From Thiodiazotropha sp040791665 (GTDB taxonomy: Bacteria; Pseudomonadota; Gammaproteobacteria; Chromatiales; Chromatiaceae), in assembly GCA_040791665.1 (NCBI GenBank), contig JBFNNX010000031.1, positions 184,376-248,375 on the forward strand: 64,000 nt of DNA. Reading direction: 5' to 3'. Shown here piece by piece: positions 26,910 to 36,090 of this stretch (position 1 is the stretch's first letter; each line of letters starts with the position of its first letter). The notes beneath the pieces were generated by a model that was not told the DNA's origin, ran no database searches, and worked only from the letters and a program-made list of their open reading frames with translations. Position numbers and translations under genes: made by a program.

Positions 26910-27598
26910 TGGAGCGTTTCATTGTCGATCCAGGTGAGTTCGCCGAACATGCCGAGCGGTGGATATGCAACAAGATACAGTTGGTGCTCGAGTCGCAGCA
27001 GCGTTGTAATCTGATGTTGGCCGGTGGCGCGACACCCCTGCCCATTTACCAACGCCTGGCTCAACGCGGGGATATTCCCTGGTTGCGCATCAACCTCTAT
27101 TTTGGCGATGAGCGTTGTGTGCCGTTGAACACACAGGAGAGTAACTACTCCACGGTGATGAACAGCCTGTTTCCGGATGGTGACCGGCCGGAAGGGATGA
27201 GCGTCTTTCGCATGTGCGGCGAAGAGGATCCTGACAAGGCGGCGGAAGTGTACGAACTGGTTTTGCCGGAGAGGATCGACATCCTTCTCCTGGGTGTCGG
27301 TGATGACGGTCATACGGCATCGATCTTCCCCGGGTCGGCCGTGCTGGATGAGGAGAAACGGCGTGTGATGCCGGCGATAGCCACCAAACCGCCTCTACAA
27401 AGGCTGACGATTACACCGCCCGTTATCCAAAGCGCCAGGTATCTGTTGGTGATGGTTCAGGGTGATGAGAAGGCGGATGCCGTTCGTAGCGCGCTGGTCA
27501 ATCACAACGTACCGGCAGCCATAGCCTTGGATGGGGATTGGATGATGGATGTCCGGGCGGCCCGTTCACTACCGGCCGATCAAAGACTGGGTTTCTGA
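26909..27598 (+). CDS. pgl: 6-Phosphogluconolactonase
   Basis: Hydrolyses 6-phosphogluconolactone to 6-phosphogluconate. ATG 26909 (MERFIVDP) overlaps the zwf stop, so it is preferred to an in-frame start 18 bases upstream. At 229 residues it is of the NagB-like Pgl type, with LMLAGGATPLPIYQRL, INLYFGDERCVP and LLLGVGDDGHTASIFPG. Confidence 0.97.
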   Translation: MERFIVDPGEFAEHAERWICNKIQLVLESQQRCNLMLAGGATPLPIYQRLAQRGDIPWLRINLYFGDERCVPLNTQESNYSTVMNSLFPDGDRPEGMSVFRMCGEEDPDKAAEVYELVLPERIDILLLGVGDDGHTASIFPGSAVLDEEKRRVMPAIATKPPLQRLTITPPVIQSARYLLVMVQGDEKADAVRSALVNHNVPAAIALDGDWMMDVRAARSLPADQRLGF

Positions 27599-27603
27599 CC
27601 TAT

Positions 27604-27627
27604 AGAATTTAGTGTTAACAGGCCTTA
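27604..27627 (+). repeat. MITE right-end relic between pgl and gnd
   Basis: AATTTAGTGTTAACAGGCCTTA matches the right end of the MITE family (GATAAGTGTTAACAGGCCCTAG), with one base lost and no left half. It fills most of the 46-bp pgl-gnd gap. The start of gnd is unaffected. Confidence 0.6.
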
Positions 27628-27644
27628 ACTGACAGGAACAGACT

Positions 27645-29063
27645 ATGCCTGAAATCAAGCAGTTTCATATCGGCCTCATCGGACTCGGTGTCATGGGACG
27701 CAATCTGGCGATGAATATGGAAGAGAAGGGATTTCCAGTTGCGGTGTGGAATCGCCGCAGCGCCACGATCACAGAGTTCTTGCGTGAAAATCGTGGTAAA
27801 CGGTTTGGCGGGGATCCCGACCTGGCCCGGTTTGTCGCCCTGCTGGAGCGACCACGGCGGATTTTGCTGATGATCAAGGCGGGGGATCCCGTGGACCAGG
27901 TAATCGAACAATTGATCCCCTTGCTGGAACCCGGCGATATCGTCATGGATGGCGGTAACTCATGGTTCGAGGATACCCGGCGTCGGGAGAGCTACCTTCG
28001 TGAGAAAGGACTCCATTTTGTCGGAGTCGGCATATCCGGTGGTGAGGAGGGGGCACGCCATGGTCCCTCGATGATGCCGGGCGGCTCCCGTGACTCCTAT
28101 GCGGAGGTGCGTGCTGTCTTCGAAGCGATCACAGCCCAGACCGAGGCCGGGGCCTGTGTCACGCATGTGGGCCCGGACGGTGCCGGTCATTTCGTCAAGA
28201 TGGTCCATAACGGTATTGAATATGCGGATATGCAGCTGCTTGCGGAGGTCTATGACCTGATGCATCGGGGTCTTGGCCTGAGTGAAAAAGAGATGGCTGA
28301 ACAGTTTGAGCAGTGGAACCGGGGAGCGATGGAGTCGTTCCTGGTGGAATTGACCGCTCAGGTGATGAAGGCTGTCGATCGGGATACCGGCATACCCCTG
28401 GTGAGCCTGGTGATGGACAAGGCGGGACAGAAAGGGACTGGCCGTTGGACTGTACAGGCTGCGCTGGAGCAGGGCGTGGCGGTGCCTGGTATCGCTGCCG
28501 CAGTGGATGCCAGGCTACTCTCCGCAATGAAAGCCCAACGCGTGGCGGCATCACCCCTGCTGCGCGGGCCGGAGGCTGCCGCTACGAAAGAGACGGAATC
28601 CTTGCTGGCGGATTTCCACGGCGCCATCTACGCTTCTCGAATCACCGCCTACGCCCAGGGATTGGATCTGATTCAAAACGCCTCGGATCGCTATCAGTGG
28701 TCGATCGATCTGGCGGAAACAGCACGTATCTGGAAGGGAGGATGCATAATCAGGGCACGTCTCCTCGATCCTATCCGCAACGCCTATTCCAATGACCCGA
28801 AACCGCAGAATCTGATGGTCGATCCTGCCTTGGCGGCACAGTTGCAAGGGTTGCAGGGCGCCTGGAGGAGGGTGGCCTGTTTCGCCTCCAGTGCCGGGAT
28901 CCCGGTTCCCGTAATGAGCGCCTGTCTCAACTATTTCGACAGTTACCGTACCGATCGATTACCGCAAAACCTCATCCAGGCACAGCGGGATGCCTTCGGC
29001 GCCCATACCTATGAACGCGTGGATCACCCCGAATGGGGTTTCGTTCACTCGGACTGGCAGTAA
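27645..29063 (+). CDS. gnd: 6-Phosphogluconate dehydrogenase, decarboxylating
   Basis: Oxidises 6-phosphogluconate to ribulose 5-phosphate and CO2 with NADP. Ribulose 5-phosphate is also the RibB substrate. At 472 residues it is the long (dimeric) form. It has the Rossmann start IGLIGLGVMGRNLAMN, the substrate site GISGGEEGARHGPSMMPGG and KMVHNGIEYADMQLLAEVYD. It completes the zwf-pgl-gnd operon. Confidence 0.98.
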   Translation: MPEIKQFHIGLIGLGVMGRNLAMNMEEKGFPVAVWNRRSATITEFLRENRGKRFGGDPDLARFVALLERPRRILLMIKAGDPVDQVIEQLIPLLEPGDIVMDGGNSWFEDTRRRESYLREKGLHFVGVGISGGEEGARHGPSMMPGGSRDSYAEVRAVFEAITAQTEAGACVTHVGPDGAGHFVKMVHNGIEYADMQLLAEVYDLMHRGLGLSEKEMAEQFEQWNRGAMESFLVELTAQVMKAVDRDTGIPLVSLVMDKAGQKGTGRWTVQAALEQGVAVPGIAAAVDARLLSAMKAQRVAASPLLRGPEAAATKETESLLADFHGAIYASRITAYAQGLDLIQNASDRYQWSIDLAETARIWKGGCIIRARLLDPIRNAYSNDPKPQNLMVDPALAAQLQGLQGAWRRVACFASSAGIPVPVMSACLNYFDSYRTDRLPQNLIQAQRDAFGAHTYERVDHPEWGFVHSDWQ

Positions 29064-29151
29064 AAAATATCCTGATTGCCCACAATACTCAGCCACTGTA
29101 TAGGTGACTTGGTGATCGTGGGTTGTATAAGCAAGTCGCGAATGTATTTCT

Positions 29152-29314
29152 GTCCGCAAATGAACGCGAATGAACGTAAATATATTTATTACTGTACAAC
29201 AGGATGTAACTCAGACTCTAACCTACCGCGAGGGAGAGGTAGGGTGAGAGCGGATAGCTGAAAATGGTGGGTAACCAGGAAAAATATTAAAGCTATTTGC
29301 GTTCATTTGCGGAC
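29152..29314. repeat. Inverted-repeat intergenic element, family 2, copy 1
   Basis: GTCCGCAAATGAACGC at 29152-29167 is perfectly inverted at 29299-29314 (GCGTTCATTTGCGGAC), enclosing about 130 bp. The left arm continues GAATGAACGTAAAT. The same design with related arms recurs at 52489-52700. No coding potential. It fills most of the gap between gnd and the convergent membrane-protein gene. Confidence 0.8.
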
Positions 29315-29361
29315 TTTACTTTTTAAATAAAGTGCCTGCCGCACAAAAAGATTGCCTTGCA

Positions 29362-30177
29362 CTACAGGTCCTGCCAGTCGGTCAATAGAAGCCCCGATCC
29401 GATACCAGCCAGACCGCCCCCGAGAATACCTCCGACAACTGCACCCGGCAGATTGGCATGTATGACCTCCAATGCAGCGGAGAGCGGTCCCGCCACACTA
29501 TTGTCGATCGTGCCGATCATCACGAAGAAACAGAGTGCGATAAAACCCGATACCCCCACACCCACCATCAAACCATCTCCCACCGGCGGTAGCAGGTTGT
29601 CATAGAGTTTGATAAAACCGGGGACCAGGGCGACATATAGGATACCGGTAAGGGGGCAGAGGATGGCAACTACCGTAGTGATCGAAACCGGGCCAGTGAG
29701 GTTGACTGCCAGCAGATAGGCGAGCGCGGCCAACCAGCCGGCGCTGAATCCGGCAAGGGTTTTCGCATCTGCTCGATTTACCCGTGAGCCCATGGAGAAA
29801 ATGCCATAGAGCGCACCGACGACCGCCCCCACAAGGGATACCAGTATCACAAGCAGGAGCAGATCGACCGGGTGGTCGGAAAGGATGAAATAGAAGATGG
29901 AGATGGGCGAGATGATGGTCGTCATCAAGACCGCGAGACGCATACTGCTGTAGATCAGTGCACCGAGGGTTCCGGCAAGCACGCCAGCGAACAGGTTGGG
30001 ATCGATCGGCAGTTGCCAATGGTCGGCGAAAGCGGACAAGAAAACAAAGAGCATGGCGTAAAGCAGGCCGATAAATGCCCAGATAGCGCCTCGGATCAGG
30101 GCTTCTCTAAGCCGCTGCTGTGACTTTGCTGACGGACGCCGGTTTTGCATGATGCGAGTGGTTGGATCAGTTATCAC
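29362..30177 (-). CDS. Hypothetical polytopic membrane protein, 271 aa
   Basis: About seven hydrophobic segments after a basic, soluble N-terminus (MQNRRPSAKSQQRLREALIR), ending with a glycine-rich stretch (LPGAVVGGILGGGLAGIGSG). I do not recognise the family. GTG 30177 overlaps the stop of the upstream DUF4870 gene by 11 bases; ATG 30150 (MQNRRPSAK) is the alternative. Overlap with the DUF4870 gene suggests one two-gene operon of small membrane proteins. Confidence 0.75.
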   Translation of the reverse strand: MITDPTTRIMQNRRPSAKSQQRLREALIRGAIWAFIGLLYAMLFVFLSAFADHWQLPIDPNLFAGVLAGTLGALIYSSMRLAVLMTTIISPISIFYFILSDHPVDLLLLVILVSLVGAVVGALYGIFSMGSRVNRADAKTLAGFSAGWLAALAYLLAVNLTGPVSITTVVAILCPLTGILYVALVPGFIKLYDNLLPPVGDGLMVGVGVSGFIALCFFVMIGTIDNSVAGPLSAALEVIHANLPGAVVGGILGGGLAGIGSGLLLTDWQDL

Positions 30178-30535
30178 TCAAACTGTACATCTCCCGTCCT
30201 TCGGAGAGTCTCAGCCAGCCCTTGACGATGCGATATATCAACCAGAGCATATTTGCTGAAAGTACCAGATATCCAAGCAGGACAATGATCGTGAGGTAAC
30301 CAATTATCATCCATAGGATACAGAACCAGAAGGTACGGATCTGCCATCTGAAATGCGATTCCAGCCAACTGTTCCTGACATCGTCGCGCTTGACGTAGTT
30401 GATGATGAGCGCGATCGGAAAGGTAATGACGAATAGGAATGATAGGGCCTGCAGCGCATACACCACCATCGTGATGGTTTTTTCCCGATCGCTGTGGATG
30501 CTGTTGACCGCCTTTGTCGAACCGTTCATCGGCAC
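30167..30535 (-). CDS. DUF4870-like (Tic20-like) membrane protein
   Basis: 122 residues with about three membrane helices. The pattern resembles DUF4870: MVVYALQALSFLFVITFPIA, a short basic loop NYVKRDDVRNSWLESHFRWQ, then IRTFWFCILWMIIGYL. Function is unknown in the family. It heads a two-gene minus-strand unit and overlaps the following gene. Confidence 0.82.
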   Translation of the reverse strand: MPMNGSTKAVNSIHSDREKTITMVVYALQALSFLFVITFPIALIINYVKRDDVRNSWLESHFRWQIRTFWFCILWMIIGYLTIIVLLGYLVLSANMLWLIYRIVKGWLRLSEGREMYSLSDN

Positions 30536-30852
30536 ATCATGTCATTTATTCATCCCGTATGCCAGAGCATTGATTTAAGGATGGATCTGGGGCCTGTCTT
30601 AACAAAGAATCAAATGATAGGGGCTTCGATAACGTCCTGGCTCCACGTTGTGATACTGACAAGGGAGCCATCATTGCCAGCGGGTTACGCCTTGATCAAG
30701 GATATCACTGAAGCCCTGTGCACTACCTATTCTGGTGCCGGGTCAATATAATTAGGTCATATGGGGTTGTGTCTTTGTATACTGTTTCAATAGTGAATAA
30801 TTTATAGACAGTATTCTGTTCCACAAGCGACAGCTGATCGAATGGGCGCTAC
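30536..30852. other. Intergenic region, 317 bp
   Basis: Gap between the divergent DUF4870 and CofD-like genes. Nothing recognisable: no repeat of the families in this window and no RNA gene. It should hold the two divergent promoters; TTATAGACAGTATTCTG near 30810 is a possible -10 area, not assigned with confidence. Confidence 0.35.
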
Positions 30853-32046
30853 ATGAAAAGCATCTTTATCACACGCACTGTGCGCATACCTGATCCGCTC
30901 CGCATCAGCCGTTATCAAAAAAGCCCTGAATTCGGACCAAGGATACTCTTCTTCAGCGGTGGCAGCGCCCTCAACGACGTCAGTCGTGTCTTGAAAAGCT
31001 ATACCCACAATTCAATACATCTGGTAACCCCTTTCGATTCCGGTGGCAGTTCCGCCAAACTGCGGCAGGCATTCGATATGCCCTCGATCGGCGACCTGCG
31101 CAGTCGCCTCGTTGCCTTGGCGGATGAAACAGTGACCGGCCATCCGGAGGTCTATGAACTGCTGACCTACCGTTTTCCCCGCAAGGCAGGGAAGGGTGAA
31201 CTGCTACGTCAGCTCGAGTCAATGATCAGAGGCAGACACCCTTTGGTGGAACCGGTAAGCAATCCAATCAGGCGTATCATCCGCAATCAGTTGGGGTATT
31301 TCTATGATGCCATGCCGGAAAAGTTCGATCTGCGCGGAGCCAGCATCGGTAATCTGATTCTCAGCGGCGGTTATCTCAATAACCATGAACATCTCGATCC
31401 GATCATTTTTCTGTTCGAAAAGCTCGTGGGGGTGCAGGGGTTGGTACGCGCAGTTGTGAATGACAAATACCATCTCACGGCTGAGCTGGAAGATGGCAGT
31501 CGCATAGTCGGTCAACATCTGCTGACCGGCAAGGAGGTTTCGCCTCTAGAGAGTCCGGTGAAGGATATCTCCCTCTCCGGTCGCTTGGATAAGTACACGC
31601 CGGTCAAATCGCAATTGCGTAAAAAGAACCATAAGCTGATACAAAAAGCGGAGCTGATCGTCTATCCTCCCGGCAGTTTTTACACCAGTCTGGTGGCCAA
31701 TCTTCTGCCTCAAGGTGTCGGGGCCTCGATAGCGGAAAACAACTGCCCAAAGGTCTATGTACCAAATCTGGGGACGGACCCGGAACAGGTGGGTTTGAGT
31801 CTGAACGATGCGGTGCGTCGGTTGATGCACTACTTGCAGAAAGGTATCCCAGGTAGCATCGCTAAAGGAAAGCAGCTGAATTTCGTGCTCCTCGATAGTA
31901 AAAACGGGCAATATCCATCGAAACTCTCTGCAAAGCTAATCGAGGAATTGGATCTTCAGGTTATCGATACACCGCTTGTCAGTACGCGCAGCGCACCTTA
32001 CTACGATTCGAAACTGCTGGTATCGGCTCTGCTCTCCCTGACCTAG
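30853..32046 (+). CDS. CofD/YvcK-family protein
   Basis: 397 residues. The glycine-rich nucleotide-binding start ILFFSGGSALNDVSRVL and THNSIHLVTPFDSGGSSAKL match the CofD fold (2-phospho-L-lactate transferase and YvcK gluconeogenesis factors). Further family-like segments are IGDLRSRLVALAD, SIGNLILSGGYL and ELIVYPPGSFYTSLVANLLP. This sequence is closest in style to the CofD-like proteins described in GAK-type gene sets, but no ATP-grasp or kinase partner lies nearby. Whether it transfers a phospho-group or is regulatory cannot be told. Confidence 0.8.
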   Translation: MKSIFITRTVRIPDPLRISRYQKSPEFGPRILFFSGGSALNDVSRVLKSYTHNSIHLVTPFDSGGSSAKLRQAFDMPSIGDLRSRLVALADETVTGHPEVYELLTYRFPRKAGKGELLRQLESMIRGRHPLVEPVSNPIRRIIRNQLGYFYDAMPEKFDLRGASIGNLILSGGYLNNHEHLDPIIFLFEKLVGVQGLVRAVVNDKYHLTAELEDGSRIVGQHLLTGKEVSPLESPVKDISLSGRLDKYTPVKSQLRKKNHKLIQKAELIVYPPGSFYTSLVANLLPQGVGASIAENNCPKVYVPNLGTDPEQVGLSLNDAVRRLMHYLQKGIPGSIAKGKQLNFVLLDSKNGQYPSKLSAKLIEELDLQVIDTPLVSTRSAPYYDSKLLVSALLSLT

Positions 32047-32283
32047 GGTAGAGCATTCTACTCTCTATTTACTCATGGTTTTAATGGCTTCTACGATTCG
32101 CTTAAGCGCCAGACATGAGAGTAGAATTCGGGAAGCTGCAAACCGGAATATACCGTATATACTATGAGGATATTCTCGCTGAAAGTAGCATCCGGCGATG
32201 ATCCGTCAGTTGATAGGGGTATCCCTGACCAATAAATCACTTGCCATATTTGGCAAAGCATCACTGATGCCAGCAGGTTATTC

Positions 32284-33465
32284 ATGACACTCAATGGCTT
32301 ATTCGATTTATCGCTGTCGGAATTTATTATTCTGACCCTGGTTCTCACCCATGTCACCATCGTTTCGGTGACACTCTTTCTTCACCGTCATCAGGCCCAT
32401 CGGGCGCTCGAGCTCCATCCGCTGCTGAGCCACTTCTTTCGTTTCTGGCTATGGTTGACGACCGGTATGGTGACCCGTGAATGGGTGGCCATCCATCGCA
32501 AGCACCATGCGAGGTGTGAAACGGAGGGCGATCCACACAGTCCCCAGATCCTGGGATTGAGCAAAGTGTTGTGGCAAGGTGCGGAGCTTTACCAGCAGGA
32601 GGCGAACAATCTGGAGACCCTGGAGCGCTACGGTAAGGGAACGCCGGACGATTGGCTGGAACGCCATCTCTATACGCGCTACAACTACTCGGGTATTGCA
32701 CTGCTGTTTGCCATTGAGCTGATACTGCTGGGCCCTGCAGGCATCACTGTCTGGGCTGTGCAGATGATATGGATACCGTTCTGGGCTGCGGGTGTGATCA
32801 ACGGCATCGGCCACTATTGGGGCTATCGCAATTTCGAAATTCCCAATGCGGCGACCAATATTGTCCCGTGGGGAATCTTTATCGGGGGAGAGGAGTTGCA
32901 CAACAACCACCACGCCTTCGGCAGCTCTGCCAAGCTGTCGACCCAGTGGTGGGAGTTCGATCTGGGCTGGTTTTATATTAAGTTGTTCACTTTGCTGAGG
33001 TTGGCGAGGGTGCTCAAGATCGCACCCAAGCGAGCCCTGATCGCAGAACGTCCCCAACTGGACATAGATGCGATCAAGGCACTGACTGTCAATCGTCTGC
33101 AATTGCTGAGCGACTATCGTCGCAAGGTGTTGAAGCCGGTGTTCAAGAATGAGATCAGGCATGCCAAGCGCCCGCTCCGACGCCTCTATCGCAGTGCCCA
33201 ACGCCTTGTGCGCCGGGATAGCATGCTGCTGAGCGATAGCGACCTGTTACAGCTGAAAGAGATTCTCGACACCAACGCGGCCCTGGACAAGGTCTATCAG
33301 TTCAAATTGAAGCTCCAGGCGATCTGGGAGCAGCAGGCCTCCAGCCACGAAAAACGCCTCGAAGCCCTGAGTCTATGGTGCGTCCAGGCGGAAGCGAGCG
33401 GGGTGGAGGCGTTGCGGGAGTTTGTCTCTATCCTCAGGTCATACGGGATGGCTCCGGCAAGGTGA
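32284..33465 (+). CDS. Acyl-CoA/fatty-acid desaturase with C-terminal helical extension
   Basis: Membrane di-iron desaturase introducing a double bond into acyl chains. Three histidine boxes: HRHQAH (34-39), HRKHH (71-75) and HNNHH (206-210), with about four hydrophobic segments. Residues 260-393 are a soluble, helical, basic extension (LKEILDTNAALDKVYQFKLK, ALSLWCVQAEASGVEALREF). In style it resembles the C-terminal part of ISL3-family transposases; I note this from memory of the families. A single-gene unit, with a small basic protein gene 48 bp downstream. Confidence 0.92.
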   Translation: MTLNGLFDLSLSEFIILTLVLTHVTIVSVTLFLHRHQAHRALELHPLLSHFFRFWLWLTTGMVTREWVAIHRKHHARCETEGDPHSPQILGLSKVLWQGAELYQQEANNLETLERYGKGTPDDWLERHLYTRYNYSGIALLFAIELILLGPAGITVWAVQMIWIPFWAAGVINGIGHYWGYRNFEIPNAATNIVPWGIFIGGEELHNNHHAFGSSAKLSTQWWEFDLGWFYIKLFTLLRLARVLKIAPKRALIAERPQLDIDAIKALTVNRLQLLSDYRRKVLKPVFKNEIRHAKRPLRRLYRSAQRLVRRDSMLLSDSDLLQLKEILDTNAALDKVYQFKLKLQAIWEQQASSHEKRLEALSLWCVQAEASGVEALREFVSILRSYGMAPAR

Positions 33466-33513
33466 AACCTGGATCTGATCATAGGCACTGATAACGGTAA
33501 CTTGTGGTAACGC

Positions 33514-33783
33514 ATGGCTGACTCGTTCAACAAACTTTGGCTCAAGGGACAGGCGGAAGAGGATATCTATTTCGCCAAGCGCGATCGTGAACTGATCGAG
33601 GCGCTGAGGAAAAAGAAGCTGCGCAAGAAACTTGAAGATTCCGACAGGAAAACGCGTAATCAGGCCAAGAAATACGAGAATCGTTTCGTCAAGATCACCG
33701 AAAAACACGCTGAGAAGCCAAAAAAAATGCGCAAGGAATTAAGCAAACTTTTAGCAAAGATCAGGAAACGGTTTACAAAGTAA
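33514..33783 (+). CDS. Small highly basic protein, 89 aa
   Basis: Very rich in lysine and arginine, with a soluble acidic-basic start (MADSFNKLWLKGQAEEDIYF) and a helical, probably coiled-coil body ending AKIRKRFTK. No known domain recognised. It follows the desaturase at 48 bp in the same direction and ends six bases before the convergent DUF2333 gene. Nucleic-acid or membrane binding is possible from charge alone. Confidence 0.7.
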   Translation: MADSFNKLWLKGQAEEDIYFAKRDRELIEALRKKKLRKKLEDSDRKTRNQAKKYENRFVKITEKHAEKPKKMRKELSKLLAKIRKRFTK

Positions 33784-33788
33784 CAACC

Positions 33789-34865
33789 CTAACCCTGACT
33801 CAATAGATTCCTCAGATCGATGACTGCCGCATTGGCGCGTGAAATGTAAGAGGCCATGACCAGTGAGTAGTTGGCGAAGATACCCAATCCACTGCCGTTC
33901 AACACCACCGGGCTGCTGATGGGGCCCTGGGTGGCTTCCAGCTCGCGGATGATCTGGCGCAAGCTTACCAGGGCGTTCTTTTTTCTCAATATCTCCTGGA
34001 AGTCGATCTCCACAGCATGCAGGAAATGAATAAGTGCCCAGGTGGCGCCACGGGCCTCGTAGAAGACATCATCAATCTCCAACCAGGGGGTCTGTACCCT
34101 GACATTGTCCGAAGTAGTGGTGGATTGTGCTGCGTCAGGGTCACCGGCGAGGTCGGTATTGATGCGTTCCTGCCCGACACTGGCGCTCAGGCGCTGGGAT
34201 AGGCTTCCAAGGCGCTTCTCGATTACCGCCAGCCAGTCGCGCAGATTATCGGCGCGGGCAAAGAACTGGGTAGCCATATCGCCTTCTTGCGAGAGACCGT
34301 CGAGATAGCGTCTGAGTGCATCGAGACCCTCATGGTACTCACCCTCGGTCGAGGGGAAGATCCAGGAATCGTTACTGTAGTTGAACTGGGGCTCGGCGAT
34401 GGCCAGATCTTCATTTTCCAAAGACTGGGATTGCGAGCGGCTCATATCATTGCGTAGCGAGCGGGCCAGGTCGCGGGCCTGGGTGAGGGCGCCGAACTCC
34501 CAGTTGGGAATATTATCCAGAAAAACGCTCGGCGGCATGATGTCATTGCTCAGATATCCGCCGGGTTTTTGCAACAGGGTTTCCATGACAGTGACTAAGG
34601 TGGCGGTGGTGTAGGAGCCGGTGACCGGTTGCAGGTTGATCTCATCCAGTATGTTGCGGGTGTTATCGCGCACATCGAAGGGCTCGGGTACGCGGCTCCA
34701 ATAGATGCCGAGGAGAAAAAGCAACATGGCAAGGGTGACAATGCCAAGCATACTGCCCCAAATCCAGCCCTTGTCCCGCAGGGTCTGGGGATGATAGAGC
34801 CGGGCGATTCGGTTGATGAGTTGTGTGGTGCTGCGGAGCAGGTTTTCGAAGAGCACTTTCACCAA
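33789..34865 (-). CDS. DUF2333-family membrane-anchored protein
   Basis: 358 residues with one N-terminal membrane helix (about 33-55, WGSMLGIVTLAMLLFLLGIY) and a large soluble domain. Typical DUF2333 segments: RNILDEINLQPVTGSYTTATL, LLQKPGGYLSNDIMPPSVFLDN and the C-terminal FANYSLVMASYISRANAAVIDLRNLL. Family function is unknown. Probably periplasmic. It is a monocistronic minus-strand gene. Confidence 0.9.
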   Translation of the reverse strand: MVKVLFENLLRSTTQLINRIARLYHPQTLRDKGWIWGSMLGIVTLAMLLFLLGIYWSRVPEPFDVRDNTRNILDEINLQPVTGSYTTATLVTVMETLLQKPGGYLSNDIMPPSVFLDNIPNWEFGALTQARDLARSLRNDMSRSQSQSLENEDLAIAEPQFNYSNDSWIFPSTEGEYHEGLDALRRYLDGLSQEGDMATQFFARADNLRDWLAVIEKRLGSLSQRLSASVGQERINTDLAGDPDAAQSTTTSDNVRVQTPWLEIDDVFYEARGATWALIHFLHAVEIDFQEILRKKNALVSLRQIIRELEATQGPISSPVVLNGSGLGIFANYSLVMASYISRANAAVIDLRNLLSQG

Positions 34866-35169
34866 TTCAACCCCTACCTTGACGACATCAGTGATACTTC
34901 AGGATATAGCAAACGCATGCGAATAGTCATCTTGTCATGTCAAGCGATACCGCTGTCTGCCTGAAAATATGTCTGAAACACTATCTGACGAAGTAGGGTC
35001 AAGGCAAGCGTCAAGATACAGTCAGCCCTCCCCACGTCTTTTGGGTGGATGACTCTAAAACGAGAACAGGGAGTTAAACATTATCTCTGATCATCTTGCC
35101 AATAATGTAGGGTGCGGCAAGCCGCACCCCTCGGATGACGATATTGCCGCAGAAACTTTTCTTCTGCTG
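34866..35169. other. Intergenic region, 304 bp
   Basis: Lies between the 5' end of the DUF2333 gene and the 3' end of ctaB. It carries the hairpin described at 35110-35129. Nothing else recognised; the DUF2333 promoter should be here. Confidence 0.4.
35110..35129 (-). terminator. GC-rich hairpin downstream of ctaB
   Basis: Perfect nine-base inverted repeat GGGTGCGGC-AA-GCCGCACCC, 40 bp past the ctaB stop on the minus strand. No T-run follows, so it is a weak intrinsic-terminator candidate. It could equally be a REP-like palindrome marking the end of the oxidase operon. Confidence 0.5.
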
Positions 35170-36090
35170 TCAGGTGGCGACGTCCGTGGGCAGCAGCAGG
35201 CCCACATAATGATCGGCCAGCAGCAGGGTGAACAGCAGACTGAGGTAGAGAATCGAAAAAGCGAAGGTCTTCATGGCGTGGTCGCGTCCCTCGCTCTGCA
35301 GCAGCCTGATGGCATGATAGACAAAGGTGCATCCCAGCACCAGTGCGCCGGCCAGGTAGAGATAACCGCTCATCTGGATCACAAAGGGCAGTAGCGAGAC
35401 AGCCAGCAGCATGATGGCGTAGACCAATACCTGCTGCTTGGTGAAATCGATGCCGTGGGTAACGGGCAGCATCGGTATATCGGCCTTGGCGTAATCGTCT
35501 CGGCGGTGAATCGCCAGGGGCCAGAAGTGGGGAGGTGTCCAGACAAATATGATCAACAACAACAGAAAGGCCTCAATGGTGACCTCGCCGGTAACCGCAC
35601 ACCAGCCCAATAACGGGGGCGCCGCCCCGGCCAATCCACCCCAGACGATGTTTTGTGGGGTATTGCGTTTCAGATAGAGAGTGTAGATCACGGCATAACC
35701 GATCAGGGCGAAAAAGGTAAGCAGTGCCGTCAACGGGTTGACCAGAAGATAGAGCAGCAGCATGGAGATACCGCCCAATACCAGGGCAAAGCTGATTGCG
35801 TGGGGGGTGTCCATATGCCCGCTGGGTATGGGGCGCCAGCTGGTTCTCTCCATCATGGCGTCTATGCGCTGGTCGATAACATGGTTGATCACCGCACCCG
35901 AGGCAGCCGCCAGAGAGATACCGACAAGGCCGAACAGGAGTGGCTGCCAGGGTACCAGGCCTTCCCTCGACAACAGCATGCCAACCAAGGCGGTAAAGGC
36001 GATGAGCAGGACGACCTTGGGTTTGGTCATCTCATAATAGTGACGCCAGGCAAAACCGACATGTTGTGCAGAAACATTACTGATGGCCAT
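35170..36090 (-). CDS. cyoE: Heme O synthase (protoheme IX farnesyltransferase)
   Basis: Attaches the farnesyl chain (from IspA product) to heme B, making heme O. UbiA-family membrane protein of 306 residues with about nine helices, and the prenyl-diphosphate site NHVIDQRIDAMMERTSWRP. A second conserved loop reads DDYAKADIPMLPVTHG. Also called ctaB. It overlaps the upstream SCO-like gene by 14 bases and is last in the oxidase cluster. The enzyme that would turn heme O into heme A (ctaA) is not beside it. Confidence 0.96.
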   Translation of the reverse strand: MAISNVSAQHVGFAWRHYYEMTKPKVVLLIAFTALVGMLLSREGLVPWQPLLFGLVGISLAAASGAVINHVIDQRIDAMMERTSWRPIPSGHMDTPHAISFALVLGGISMLLLYLLVNPLTALLTFFALIGYAVIYTLYLKRNTPQNIVWGGLAGAAPPLLGWCAVTGEVTIEAFLLLLIIFVWTPPHFWPLAIHRRDDYAKADIPMLPVTHGIDFTKQQVLVYAIMLLAVSLLPFVIQMSGYLYLAGALVLGCTFVYHAIRLLQSEGRDHAMKTFAFSILYLSLLFTLLLADHYVGLLLPTDVAT

